Shown: piece by piece, positions 46,461 through 55,362 of the stretch
How the letters are laid out: every line of letters starts with the position of its first letter
Numbering within the stretch: position 1 is the stretch's first letter
Assembly: GCA_965205365.1 (NCBI GenBank)
Contig: CBDBGT010000013.1
Span: 1-64,000, forward strand
From: JALZUR01 sp965205365
GTDB lineage: Bacteria; Bdellovibrionota; Bdellovibrionia; Bdellovibrionales; UBA1609
DNA: 64,000 nt
Direction: 5' to 3'
Notes under the pieces: generated by a model
What the model saw: the letters and a program-made list of their open reading frames with translations, nothing else
Told to the model about the DNA's origin: nothing
Database searches by the model: none
Position numbers and translations under genes: made by a program

Positions 46461-49382
46461 TTAATAGCCCCTTGGACCTATTGGCTTTGGAAGATTTAAA
46501 GAAATGGGGTAAACTGTCTTTTCTTCTAAATTTACCTTATCAAAAAGAGTTTTAATTTTTTGAATTGACCCATCTTTAATGTTAGCCTTCACTGCAACTT
46601 TTAAAGCTTGATCTAGTGCTTCTGCAGCTTTTTCTTCAAAAGGCATAATAATATTTGAAAGCTCACCTTTTAAAGCCTCAACTTCTTCTTTTACAAAAGT
46701 TGATGGTGGTTTTAAAGCTTTTAGCTCTTCAACATACTGTTGATAAACACGTGATAACCCTAATAAAGCTTGTATAGAGACTTTTGCATCTTCGTCCACA
46801 AGAGCTCTTTGATAAGCTCTTTGCACCTGATCCATTCTCTTTGTTTTAAGTTGAATACTCTTTACAATTTCATCCATGGATGTGCTGACAATTTTTTCAT
46901 TAAAAAACCAACTCTCTTTCCTCTTACCGTCATACATATGAAGAATGGCTTTTTTTTCAGGGATGAGTTTTTTATTCCACTTATTTTTAGCAATCAAGCG
47001 TGCAAATTCTACACTATTGCCTTTAGAGTATAAGTGTTCAGCATAGGCTCGAACTGCAATTGATGCTACCTGCAAAGATCCTGACTTCATAAGAGCTTTA
47101 ATACGTTCTTCATACCAAGGAGAACTACTTAAAAGCTGACTCCTCATTTCAAAAAATTCATCTCTTGCAAAATTTTTAAATTCATTGTTTTTACCTGATT
47201 TATAATATATGTTTAAAAAAATTTTTGCTGCAGCCTCATACTGACCCGATGCTTTTAAATAATTAGCAGAAAGAAATTTCCATTTTTGTTTGTTTTTTAA
47301 ATCTGATTTAATTAAAATTTTAGATACTCTATACGCAGGCTCCGGTTCTGCCATCATTTCATATATTTCAACGGCTTTAACCAAGCCTGAAATAGCATTT
47401 TCATGTGCTGGATGGATTTTATGAAATAAAACATAGCCCTCAGCTGTCTTATCATATTCTTTAAGTTTAAAATGAAGGTCAATTTTATTCCACCTAGCTT
47501 CATCTACAAGTTTTGACTGTGGGTTTTCCTTAATAAAACTAACATATCTAGCTATGGATTTTTCATATTCTTTCTTTTTTTCAAGAGTTTCTATTTCTGA
47601 AAAAAACGCTTGTTCGTATATATTTTGTAGTAATACTATTCGGTCTTCATTTTTTTCTTTGACTTTCCACTTTTTTGCAAATTTTTGTATTTCTATATAC
47701 TTTTTCTTTGAATTTAAAATATCTAAATATAAATCTTGAGATTTTTTACCTTTTACCAATTGAGAAAATTCATTTCCTAGTCTTACTAAAAGAGGGGCTG
47801 CTAAATCATATTTCTTATTTGTATAATTAAGCAAGCCTAATTTAAATCCAACATCCAAGTATTTAACCCCTTGTGGAAACTCTCTCATATAAGTTTCAGA
47901 TAGCACTCTAAACTTTTTTATTGCTCCACCTCTTATATTCGACTTATATGACAAGTCATAGGCTACAATGGCTGCATATCTTGCCTTATGGTGACGTTCT
48001 TTATTTTTTGAAGAATTTCCAACTTTTGTATATTCATCAGATGATTCTGCAAATTTACCAATTTCAAATAAATGCTCTGCAAATAAAAATCTAATTTCAC
48101 TATTATCATCTTCAGGTTTTTTATCTACTAAATGCACTCTAAATGCTTTTTCTGCCACTTCTGACAATATCTGTTTATCCGTATTTTCTCTATAAATTTT
48201 TAACCATTTTACAGCAAGTTTCTTTGAAAGAGAGTCAACCTGTTCTCTACAGGGCTCTTTTTTTTCTACACCACTAGAAACTTGTTTACAGGTTTTATAA
48301 AAAGACTCTAGGTGATGAGCTGATTTTTGATATTTTAACTGTCTACTTAAATTTTTTGCCAAAGCTTCATGAAAAAATGGCTTTTTCACAGAACTAGAAA
48401 AAACTTTAATTAAATCCATTAAAACAACTTCTTGTTCTTTATCTTTACCATGGTTTTCATAAATTTTTGCTAATTTTCTTAGTGCTGGAAGAGGGTTTTT
48501 TGTTTTTGACAAAGCTTTAAAATAATTCACAGCATCTTCAGCCGGACGAATTAAACTGTAAAATAAAGACATGTCAGTTAAAGCCTCAGCCCTTAAATCT
48601 AAACGCTGATCTCTTCCCTCTTTTTCAATTTTTATACCAAAATAAATAACTTTTTCAAGTTCTGCCATAGCTTGCTCATAGTCATTTAAGTTATGATAAC
48701 ACCATGAACTTTTATATAGTGCATAAGGGTATACCCTAGCGTTTTTATATTTTTTAACTTGATTAAAGTAACTTAATGCTTTGTTAAAATCTTTTCTTTT
48801 AAAATTAATTTCTCCAACTGCTAAAAAAGCATCTGATCTTAATTTTGATTCATTTTGCATTCTTAAAAGCTTAATAAATGATTGCTCTGCTTGAAGCTCT
48901 TGCTCAATTTGAAGTTGAGCAAAAGCTTTGTTAAATATAACCTCATCTATAGCCTTATATTTTGAAAATCTTTTTTCTATTCCACTGTATTCGGATATGG
49001 CTCTTTCAACCATTTTTCTTTCTTTTATAGATTTAATCTTTGAAGGTAAAAATGAAGTAATACCCTCATCATCTTGAATGATTTGCTCAATATATCTAGC
49101 AGATTTAGCCCTGTTCATAAACAACTCTGCTAATCTAAATTTTAAATCTGGCTCAACACTAGTGCCTTTATATTTTTTAATTAACGCTTTTAAATGTTTT
49201 AGTGCTTTTGCTTCAGATTTTGAAATTAAAATTTCTGAAGCTATCATATTCTGCTGAGCTTTAGATTCATCTATAGACTCTAGCCTTAAGTCTTTTATCA
49301 CATCATTTTCAGACACCGCCTGAACAGTTTGTAACGCTATAAATAATATTGATATGATAATAACAAAAGCCTTTTTCTTCAT
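46461..49382 (-). CDS. Large periplasmic TPR scaffold protein (GltD/AgmU-like)
   Basis: 973 aa. Signal peptide MKKKAFVIIISILFIALQTVQA. The protein is an almost continuous array of degenerate TPR helices, for example SEAKALKHLKALIKKYKGTS, VERAISEYSGIEKRFSKY, FNKALSYFNQVKKYKNARVY and YDKTAEGYVLFHKIHPAHEN. Size, export and place between the ExbD pair and a TPR lipoprotein match the AgmU/GltD periplasmic protein of the Myxococcus gliding complex. It starts directly after the second ExbD stop with no spacer. C-terminus is proline-rich (ISLNLPKPIGPRGY). Confidence 0.8.
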   Translation of the reverse strand: MKKKAFVIIISILFIALQTVQAVSENDVIKDLRLESIDESKAQQNMIASEILISKSEAKALKHLKALIKKYKGTSVEPDLKFRLAELFMNRAKSARYIEQIIQDDEGITSFLPSKIKSIKERKMVERAISEYSGIEKRFSKYKAIDEVIFNKAFAQLQIEQELQAEQSFIKLLRMQNESKLRSDAFLAVGEINFKRKDFNKALSYFNQVKKYKNARVYPYALYKSSWCYHNLNDYEQAMAELEKVIYFGIKIEKEGRDQRLDLRAEALTDMSLFYSLIRPAEDAVNYFKALSKTKNPLPALRKLAKIYENHGKDKEQEVVLMDLIKVFSSSVKKPFFHEALAKNLSRQLKYQKSAHHLESFYKTCKQVSSGVEKKEPCREQVDSLSKKLAVKWLKIYRENTDKQILSEVAEKAFRVHLVDKKPEDDNSEIRFLFAEHLFEIGKFAESSDEYTKVGNSSKNKERHHKARYAAIVAYDLSYKSNIRGGAIKKFRVLSETYMREFPQGVKYLDVGFKLGLLNYTNKKYDLAAPLLVRLGNEFSQLVKGKKSQDLYLDILNSKKKYIEIQKFAKKWKVKEKNEDRIVLLQNIYEQAFFSEIETLEKKKEYEKSIARYVSFIKENPQSKLVDEARWNKIDLHFKLKEYDKTAEGYVLFHKIHPAHENAISGLVKAVEIYEMMAEPEPAYRVSKILIKSDLKNKQKWKFLSANYLKASGQYEAAAKIFLNIYYKSGKNNEFKNFARDEFFEMRSQLLSSSPWYEERIKALMKSGSLQVASIAVRAYAEHLYSKGNSVEFARLIAKNKWNKKLIPEKKAILHMYDGKRKESWFFNEKIVSTSMDEIVKSIQLKTKRMDQVQRAYQRALVDEDAKVSIQALLGLSRVYQQYVEELKALKPPSTFVKEEVEALKGELSNIIMPFEEKAAEALDQALKVAVKANIKDGSIQKIKTLFDKVNLEEKTVYPISLNLPKPIGPRGY

Positions 49383-49898
49383 CTACTTAGCTCCATTAAC
49401 TGCAGCAAGTCTTAAATCTCCATACCCAGCCATTGTAGCTGTATATAAAATTTTTCTTAACACTGAATAATGAAGTTTTTTATCCGCCTGCATAAAAACT
49501 TTACCTTTAAACTTAACAGTAGAATTTCTTTTTGCAATTTCTTCAATTTTTTTAGCTTCTTTATTAAGTTCTTTAAACAACGGCTCTATATAATCTTTAT
49601 CATTTTTTGATAAAAACTGAGCATCTATTTTTCCGTCTGTTATACCTGCAATTTTCTTATCATTGATAAATATTGCTTTTTGAGAAATGAGCATCAATAA
49701 AGCTTCTTCTGGAACAGTTGCAGTCACTGCAATTGGTAACTCTAAATTATCAACATTTTTAATCTCTAGTGTAGACGTATCATAACTTTTTAATAGAAAA
49801 ACAATCATAATAGTAAACATATCAACCATTGCAGTTAACTGTAGGCCAAAACCTTCATTTTTCTTTGATTTTTTAATAATTTCATCTATTACAGACAT
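49383..49898 (-). CDS. ExbD/TolR-family protein with the conserved membrane Asp
   Basis: 171 aa. One membrane helix near residues 20-40 with the proton-carrying Asp (LQLTAMVDMFTIMIVFLLKS), as in ExbD, TolR and AglQ/AglS. The periplasmic part has the ExbD pattern (NLELPIAVTATVPEEALLML, QKAIFINDKKIAG) and ends VFMQADKKLHYSVLRKILYT and AGYGDLRLAAVNGAK. With TolQ and the second ExbD it should form the proton-motive-force motor. 9 bp behind the first ExbD gene. Confidence 0.9.
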   Translation of the reverse strand: MSVIDEIIKKSKKNEGFGLQLTAMVDMFTIMIVFLLKSYDTSTLEIKNVDNLELPIAVTATVPEEALLMLISQKAIFINDKKIAGITDGKIDAQFLSKNDKDYIEPLFKELNKEAKKIEEIAKRNSTVKFKGKVFMQADKKLHYSVLRKILYTATMAGYGDLRLAAVNGAK

Positions 49899-49907
49899 AT
49901 TTTCCTC

Positions 49908-50462
49908 TTATTCAGCTATATTTCCAAAAACTACATCTGGAAACAACATTGAAGTTTCAACCATTTGACCTTGCTTATCTTTAAATTGATATACTTTCCC
50001 AGAATCATCTCTTCTCATAACATCTAAAATTTTAATTATATTTTCATAACTCACATCATCAACAGGACTAAGTTTTGCTCCTACCTCTTTAGGATATTTT
50101 ACTTTTAAAAATGAAAGCTCTTTTTGTAAACCCATTAAATCAAATCTTCCTTCTAAAGGTTTAATCTTAACTTTCTTAACAATTTTATTGTTAACCTGTA
50201 CTTTTACTTCTAAAGAGTTTTCTTTTTTAGCAAAAACATCTAAATCAAACTTAACTTCATTTTTTTTATCGGCTACTTTTTTTTGCTCTATATTTGAAAG
50301 AATAGGGAGTGATGTTTCAATCATAGTGAGTGCTGAAAATGATGTCTGTAACAACAGTACAGGAATTAACGTCACCATTAAGGCTAAAAGAGGAGATAAG
50401 TCTATCTCTAAATCCTTTTTACCTTCACCTTGTTCTTCTATAAAATCTTTTAAGTTAAACAT
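49908..50462 (-). CDS. ExbD/TolR-family protein lacking the membrane Asp
   Basis: 184 aa. Single N-terminal membrane helix at about 20-42 (LEIDLSPLLALMVTLIPVLL). In ExbD and TolR the motif is xPLVDVM; here it is SPLLALM, so the proton-conducting Asp is Ala. The periplasmic domain has MIETSLPILSNIEQKK and the ExbD-like GLQKELSFLKVKYPKEVG. It ends with KDKQGQMVETSMLFPDVVFG. Presumably a heteromeric partner of the next ExbD, leaving one Asp per dimer. Starts 23 bp after tolQ. Confidence 0.85.
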   Translation of the reverse strand: MFNLKDFIEEQGEGKKDLEIDLSPLLALMVTLIPVLLLQTSFSALTMIETSLPILSNIEQKKVADKKNEVKFDLDVFAKKENSLEVKVQVNNKIVKKVKIKPLEGRFDLMGLQKELSFLKVKYPKEVGAKLSPVDDVSYENIIKILDVMRRDDSGKVYQFKDKQGQMVETSMLFPDVVFGNIAE

Positions 50463-50485
50463 TTTAACACACTTTTCCTTTTTAC

Positions 50486-51148
50486 TTATGCCACTCTATT
50501 GTCTTGAACCTTTCTATTTTCAGTATAAATTCGACCAGATAGTAAATCCATAATTTTAGATGACTGCTCAACACATTCATTTAAAATTTTATTTTGCTTT
50601 GCATGTAAAATTGAATAAATAATCATTACTGGAATTGCTACTGACAAGCCTAATGCTGTTGTGTTCATAGCAAGAGAAATACCTTGGGCAAGCATTTCAC
50701 CTTTTTGAGCTGGATCTGCATTTGCAACAGCTTCAAAGGATAAAATCAAACCTGTAATTGTACCAAGTAAACCTATTAGAGTTACAACATTTGAAATCAT
50801 TGCTAAATAACCTAGTCTTTGAGTTATTTTTGGTAAAATCTCAGAAAATGAAATTTCCATTCCTTTTCTAATGGATTCCTCATCTCTATCTGCCCTCTCT
50901 AAAATGGCTTTTACTGTATGAGCAACAGGGGCCCTTCTATTAGCATCGCTGAATGTCACAGCCTCTTCAATTTGACCTGAAACAACCAAGCTCCTCACCT
51001 GAGCAATAAATTCATCTGTTTTAATAGATAAATCAAAAAATAAAGTTTTAACTCTATCTAGAATCAACCCCATTGCAACAATTGCTAACGCTGCTATGCT
51101 GTAGCCCGCTAGGCCACTGCTTACAATCATATCCAATATTCCTTCCAT
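50486..51148 (-). CDS. TolQ/ExbB-family proton channel protein (AglR-like)
   Basis: 220 aa from the ATG at 51148, chosen because AAAAGGAG lies 8 bases upstream; a GTG three codons earlier sits on that site. Three membrane segments: SGLAGYSIAALAIVAMGLIL (about 10-29), MISNVVTLIGLLGTITGLIL and NTTALGLSVAIPVMIIYSIL. The family motif TLIGLLGTITGLILSFEAVA and the Thr/Ala-lined helix NTTALGLSVAIPVM are intact. It conducts protons with the ExbD pair to drive the periplasmic machine. 27 bp after the VWA lipoprotein gene. Confidence 0.92.
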   Translation of the reverse strand: MEGILDMIVSSGLAGYSIAALAIVAMGLILDRVKTLFFDLSIKTDEFIAQVRSLVVSGQIEEAVTFSDANRRAPVAHTVKAILERADRDEESIRKGMEISFSEILPKITQRLGYLAMISNVVTLIGLLGTITGLILSFEAVANADPAQKGEMLAQGISLAMNTTALGLSVAIPVMIIYSILHAKQNKILNECVEQSSKIMDLLSGRIYTENRKVQDNRVA

Positions 51149-51175
51149 CTGTCTCACTCCTTTTAACTATTTTAT

Positions 51176-52141
51176 TTAAACTTCTTTAATTTCATATTTA
51201 ATCTCAACATCATCATTTGGATTGGGTTTTGCTGATCCATTTAAAGTAATTATGTTTTTTTCTTCATCATAACTCCATCCGTTCACATTATCTTCTCGGA
51301 TGAGTACGCCATTAATATAAACGGTTAATGAGTCTAGTATTGGTTGTGAATCTAAATGATATCTACTTAAAACAGACTTAAGTCGAACATTAATTTGATC
51401 AATATAGGAAGTAAAATCTGTACTACAAATACTCTCAACAACTCCACCTGAACTATTAGCAAGCTCTAAATAATCCTCACCTAAAGCTGAGTAACTACCA
51501 TAAGTAGTGCACTCTGGATCCTGTAGATCTATTACACCTATATAATTTACAATCCATTTTTGTTGATTTTGAGTATTTTGACCTTTTAAAGTGTTTAAAA
51601 AATTTTTATAATCATCAACTGTTCCAGTACTAAAATCCTTATCATCTGTTACAAACACAACTACCAATAAGGCCTGATCTCTTAAAAACTGAGCGCTCCT
51701 CCCTTTATTTTTTTCCTTTGTTAGCGCTGTTTTCATGGCCAAAAGTCCTCTTTCAGCATTAGCTCCCTGCCCACCTCTTTTAAGAAGCTGTTCTAATTTA
51801 AAAACAGCATTAGGAGTATTTTTTTTCACAATAGGGGTTGACCCTACAAGATCCCCTCTAGCTCCAGACAAACTCATATCCATAGTTGTTGCAGCAACTC
51901 TAAAGTTAGCATTGTTTCTACGTAACCCATTATAAAAAGCCTTCATTTTTCGTGCTATTCTATTTTGATGAATTTCCATGGTTTCATATGAATTGTCTAT
52001 AACCCATAAAACATCCACATCAAAACTGTATGTAGCTGATGCTAAAAATTTGTTGCCTGTATTTACAGTTTCAAAGTTTTGACTAGAACAACCCATTATA
52101 AGAATTATGCCAATTATTACTAAATTTACATTTTTAATCAT
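51176..52141 (-). CDS. VWA-domain lipoprotein heading the motor operon
   Basis: 321 aa. Lipoprotein signal ending LIMGC (Cys18). A von Willebrand factor A domain spans about 40-240: DVDVLWVIDNSYETMEIHQN is the MIDAS start, but DxSxE replaces DxSxS at residues 49-53, so metal binding may be altered. LVVVFVTDDKDFS is the later Asp motif. After the VWA comes a small beta domain (ILDSLTVYINGVLIREDNVN, GWSYDEEKNIITLNG), shared with the second VWA lipoprotein at 53790-55070. AAGGGGA precedes the ATG. VWA lipoproteins bind protein partners; here possibly the motor or a surface ligand. Confidence 0.83.
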   Translation of the reverse strand: MIKNVNLVIIGIILIMGCSSQNFETVNTGNKFLASATYSFDVDVLWVIDNSYETMEIHQNRIARKMKAFYNGLRRNNANFRVAATTMDMSLSGARGDLVGSTPIVKKNTPNAVFKLEQLLKRGGQGANAERGLLAMKTALTKEKNKGRSAQFLRDQALLVVVFVTDDKDFSTGTVDDYKNFLNTLKGQNTQNQQKWIVNYIGVIDLQDPECTTYGSYSALGEDYLELANSSGGVVESICSTDFTSYIDQINVRLKSVLSRYHLDSQPILDSLTVYINGVLIREDNVNGWSYDEEKNIITLNGSAKPNPNDDVEIKYEIKEV

Positions 52142-52570
52142 AATAATCCCCTTTTCACCTTAAACTTAAGCCTTTAATAAAATAAGCACTTAAAGTGCTA
52201 CCCACTGTACTGATTTTTAATAACACTTAATTTCAATAACCAAAAAAACTTCAACTGCCTTTTAATTTCTTAAAGCTCTATAAGTGTCCAAAAATTTCTA
52301 TATACATACTATCACTTCGGTTTTTTAAGATTTTTGTATTATCAACCTCTTTTTAAAAATTTTATTATTTCTTGTCATGAGTCATAATTCTTAAAAAGAA
52401 ACACCAACTAACCTACTTTTATCCAGAATTGTATAAATTTTATAAAGATATCTAATATTATGTCCACCACACTAAGTGGCTCTTAAGAAAAACCTACCTC
52501 ACCCTAAGTCAGTAAGTTTATTCACAGCTAAACAGGTTGAAGTTAAAACTACTAAAAAAAAGACTAAAGT
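52142..52570. other. 429-bp gap before the motor operon, disrupted by IS982
   Basis: AT-rich non-coding sequence with the palindrome at 52185-52199 and no supported gene. It should contain the promoter of the VWA-tolQ operon. The adjoining IS982 insertion (52571-53592) lies between this region and the second VWA gene, so any read-through from upstream is now broken. Confidence 0.6.
52185..52199. promoter_or_regulatory. Palindrome upstream of the motor operon, possible operator
   Basis: AGCACTTAAAGTGCT is a perfect 7+1+7 palindrome, 44 bp before the VWA start (reading minus). A TTGAAA lies about 40 bp further upstream. A dimeric regulator site is possible; there is no T-run, so it is not a terminator. 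Evidence is symmetry and position only. Confidence 0.35.
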
Positions 52571-53592
52571 AACCCGAGTTCGAACTTTTTTCAGGACCTA
52601 AGTGCTGGATAAATAAAAGATCATCCCAGCCTTTTGTAAGATTTAGTTGTTTTTTACTGATCTGCAAAAAGGAGCCGGGAATGATCGAAGAAAATCAAAT
52701 TATAGAAGTTTTTACTCTTGTTGACGACTTTATTTTAGGGTTAAACAAAGAACAGTCCAAACTCATACCCAGCAAAAGAAAGAGAGGTTTTCCATCTGCG
52801 TTATCTGAGTCTGAAGTCATCACCATCTGTTTATTATTCCAATTTTCCGGCTTCAGAAATTTTAAAGCTTTCTATACAGGTTATGTTCAAAAATTTCTAA
52901 AACCTTATTTCCCAAAACTCTTGTCCTACAATAGGTTTGTAGAACTTAAAAAATCTTCAGCACCTCAAATTCTTATTTTTTTACACTCACTTATGCAATC
53001 AAATATTTGCACAGGAATATCTGTTGTAGACTCCAGTCCCATTGTTGTTTGTAATAACAAAAGAATCGGTCGTCACAAAACCTTTAAAGGACTTGCAAAA
53101 CGTGGGAAATCAACAATGGGCTGGTTCTTTGGTTTTAAAGTTCACATAGTAATTTCTCACAAAGGGGAGCTCTTAAGTTTTACCATAACCCCAGGAAATG
53201 TTCATGATACAAAGCCTGTAGAGGGTTTAGCTGAGAATATTTTTGGAAAATTGTTTGGAGACAAAGGATATATATCCCAAAAGCTATTTGAAAAATTGAT
53301 GAGTAAAGGGGTTCAAGTCATAACAAATCTTAAATCCAATATGAAAAATAAGTTTGTTCCTCTTTTTGATAAACTACTCCTGAGGAAAAGGTACATTGTT
53401 GAAACTGCTTTTGGGATTTTAAAGGAGGAATTTCATCTTGAACACTCAAGACACCGAAGCCCAAAAAACTTTGTGGTAAATTTACTTTCGGCACTAACGG
53501 CGTACTGTTTGCGTCCAAGAAAACCCTCTATTAGACTTCAAGTACTTGAAGAAAGGCTGCTTCAGTAGGTTTAGAAAGTCCGAACTCGGGTT
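52571..53592 (+). mobile_element. IS982-family element, intact, with 5-bp target duplication
   Basis: 1022 bp. Imperfect terminal inverted repeats start AACCCGAGTTCG at 52571 and end as its complement at 53592. AAAGT flanks both sides (52566-52570 and 53593-53597), the target duplication. It carries one intact transposase. It is the clean relative of the remnants at 15147-16007 and 20983-21254. Confidence 0.95.
52681..53568 (+). CDS. IS982-family transposase, intact
   Basis: 295 aa. ATG after AAAAAGGAGCCGGGA. N-terminus (EVFTLVDDFILGLNKEQSKL) leads to ALSESEVITICLLFQFSGFR, then the catalytic domain: ISVVDSSPIVVCNNKRI (first Asp), RGKSTMGWFFGFKVHIV, KLFGDKGYISQKLFEKLM (second Asp) and KRYIVETAFGILKEEFHLEH (Glu) with EHSRHRSPKNFVVNL. 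No stops or shifts, so the copy could be active and be the source of other IS982 copies of this type. Confidence 0.95.
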   Translation: MIEENQIIEVFTLVDDFILGLNKEQSKLIPSKRKRGFPSALSESEVITICLLFQFSGFRNFKAFYTGYVQKFLKPYFPKLLSYNRFVELKKSSAPQILIFLHSLMQSNICTGISVVDSSPIVVCNNKRIGRHKTFKGLAKRGKSTMGWFFGFKVHIVISHKGELLSFTITPGNVHDTKPVEGLAENIFGKLFGDKGYISQKLFEKLMSKGVQVITNLKSNMKNKFVPLFDKLLLRKRYIVETAFGILKEEFHLEHSRHRSPKNFVVNLLSALTAYCLRPRKPSIRLQVLEERLLQ

Positions 53593-53789
53593 AAAGTAAT
53601 GAAAAATGCAAAAGAATTTGATTTTAATCTACTTAGGAACAAAAAAATTCACCTAGCACAGCTAAAAGCTTAAAGATTAAAATAAAACTGAGTTGTGAGA
53701 AAACCTTATGGTTTTTAAAAACATGAAACAACAAAAATAGCCTTATATTAAAAACTTGGAAAGTTTTTACCACCTACCCACAAATTTTA

Positions 53790-55070
53790 CTAAAGAAACA
53801 AAAATGTTGGTTCATAGAGAATACTTATTTCAGAATCTTGAATAGGTATGGCCGTGCCATGAAAAACAATACTGTTTGCAGAGGCATTATAAGTCCAACC
53901 ATTTTCTATATCTTGAGGTATAGCTATAGAAACTGTTGCTCCTGGATTTTTAACTAAAACTTGAAGCTGATTCAAGTTTGCAGGGGTGTCTGTTAAAGGA
54001 AACTCAACTACTCTTTCAATAATTGTTTGAGCTATATCATCCAAGCTTTCTGCAAAATCTTCACAAATAGAGGCCTGAGTTCCTCCTGATAATTCAGAAA
54101 GTTTTATGTATCTTGCTCCTACTGGATGATTTGAATTTACACCACAGGTGTCTCCCTCAAATTTTACTATTGCATGAAATGAATAACCATATTCAGGGTC
54201 AACAAGACTTTTAAGAAAATCATCATACTCACTTACAGGAATATTATTTATTATGTCTGCTGGTATACGACCAAGAGCAGTACTGCCTTCAATTTGATCT
54301 TCTTCATCAGAAACTACAATTACTGCTAAGTGAGCACCTGACCTAGGAAAATTAAGCGCTTTATTTACTGGATTGTTTAAAGCAGTCTGAACACTCCTTA
54401 AACCACTTTCATAAAACAAACCCTGTATCCCAACATTTGAATTGACTGCAAAAATATTTTTTATATTATTTGAAATATAATCCTCATGACCAATTTCATA
54501 AACAGGACTTGAAGGTTCATACTCTGTAAAATCAATGGTTGTATTAGAACTCTCGATTAGCTTATATCCTGAGAGCATATAACCCTCGGTATTTTCAACG
54601 CAAGTAGGAAGATGCGAATTTTTATTGCAGTAATCTTTTGTTAAATCACCATCAACAAATTCAGATGTTAAATATGAGAGCAAAACTCCCGTTCCTAGAA
54701 GACTCTCATTTGAATGCACCACATCCATATAATCCACTCTTCCTTGTACTTCATCTTGAGAAAGAAGCGTAGAGTCATGGTAATAAGAACCTGTATAATA
54801 AGCATCTGTAGTGATCACTGCTATTCTATAATCATAGCCTTTTTTAATAAAGTTTGTTATAAAAGAATTAAAATTTTCTCTTAAAGCTTCTTGTTCATCT
54901 GCCATTGATAGAGAGTTATCAATAACCCATAAAATATCTATTTTAGCTTCATTTCCATGGATCTGATGAAACATATCTACTGATGGACGTACTGAAAAAA
55001 AAGGGGGTATACTGCAACCAAGAAGTAAGGTTGTCACTACAAAAACATTTATATGGACTCTCTTAACCAT
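53790..55070 (-). CDS. Second VWA-domain lipoprotein
   Basis: 426 aa from the ATG at 55068-55070, chosen because it gives the lipoprotein signal MVKRVHINVFVVTTLLLGC (Cys19); an ATG at 55172 adds 34 unlikely residues. The VWA domain has an intact MIDAS DILWVIDNSLSMADEQEAL (DxSxS at 51-55) and LAVIVVSDEEDQIEG. A large insertion (about 110-250) distinguishes it from its paralogue. The C-terminal beta domain (LNQLQVLVKNPGATVSIAIP, ENGWTYNASANSIVFHG) is shared with 51176-52141. The two were probably neighbours before the IS982 insertion. Confidence 0.85.
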   Translation of the reverse strand: MVKRVHINVFVVTTLLLGCSIPPFFSVRPSVDMFHQIHGNEAKIDILWVIDNSLSMADEQEALRENFNSFITNFIKKGYDYRIAVITTDAYYTGSYYHDSTLLSQDEVQGRVDYMDVVHSNESLLGTGVLLSYLTSEFVDGDLTKDYCNKNSHLPTCVENTEGYMLSGYKLIESSNTTIDFTEYEPSSPVYEIGHEDYISNNIKNIFAVNSNVGIQGLFYESGLRSVQTALNNPVNKALNFPRSGAHLAVIVVSDEEDQIEGSTALGRIPADIINNIPVSEYDDFLKSLVDPEYGYSFHAIVKFEGDTCGVNSNHPVGARYIKLSELSGGTQASICEDFAESLDDIAQTIIERVVEFPLTDTPANLNQLQVLVKNPGATVSIAIPQDIENGWTYNASANSIVFHGTAIPIQDSEISILYEPTFLFL

Positions 55071-55362
55071 AATAAACCATCGGTTTAAATTTTTTAAAAC
55101 TGAATGAATATCCCCTATTGATTTGAGATTAATAGCACCAAAATGTCTCAATGCGAGAACCCAGTGGTTCATAAAAATCAGAGTTTACCCATAAGGTTTT
55201 TTAACCAATCTAGTACCCGTGCCATTAATTTTCAACAAAAGGTCAACAACTTTTGCAATCTCTTGATTTTGATTTTATGGCCATGGAAGACGGTATGAAA
55301 AAAAAATAAAAAAAGAAGTTAACCTGAATTCAAACTTTTTAAACAATGTTGCGCTTAAGGTT

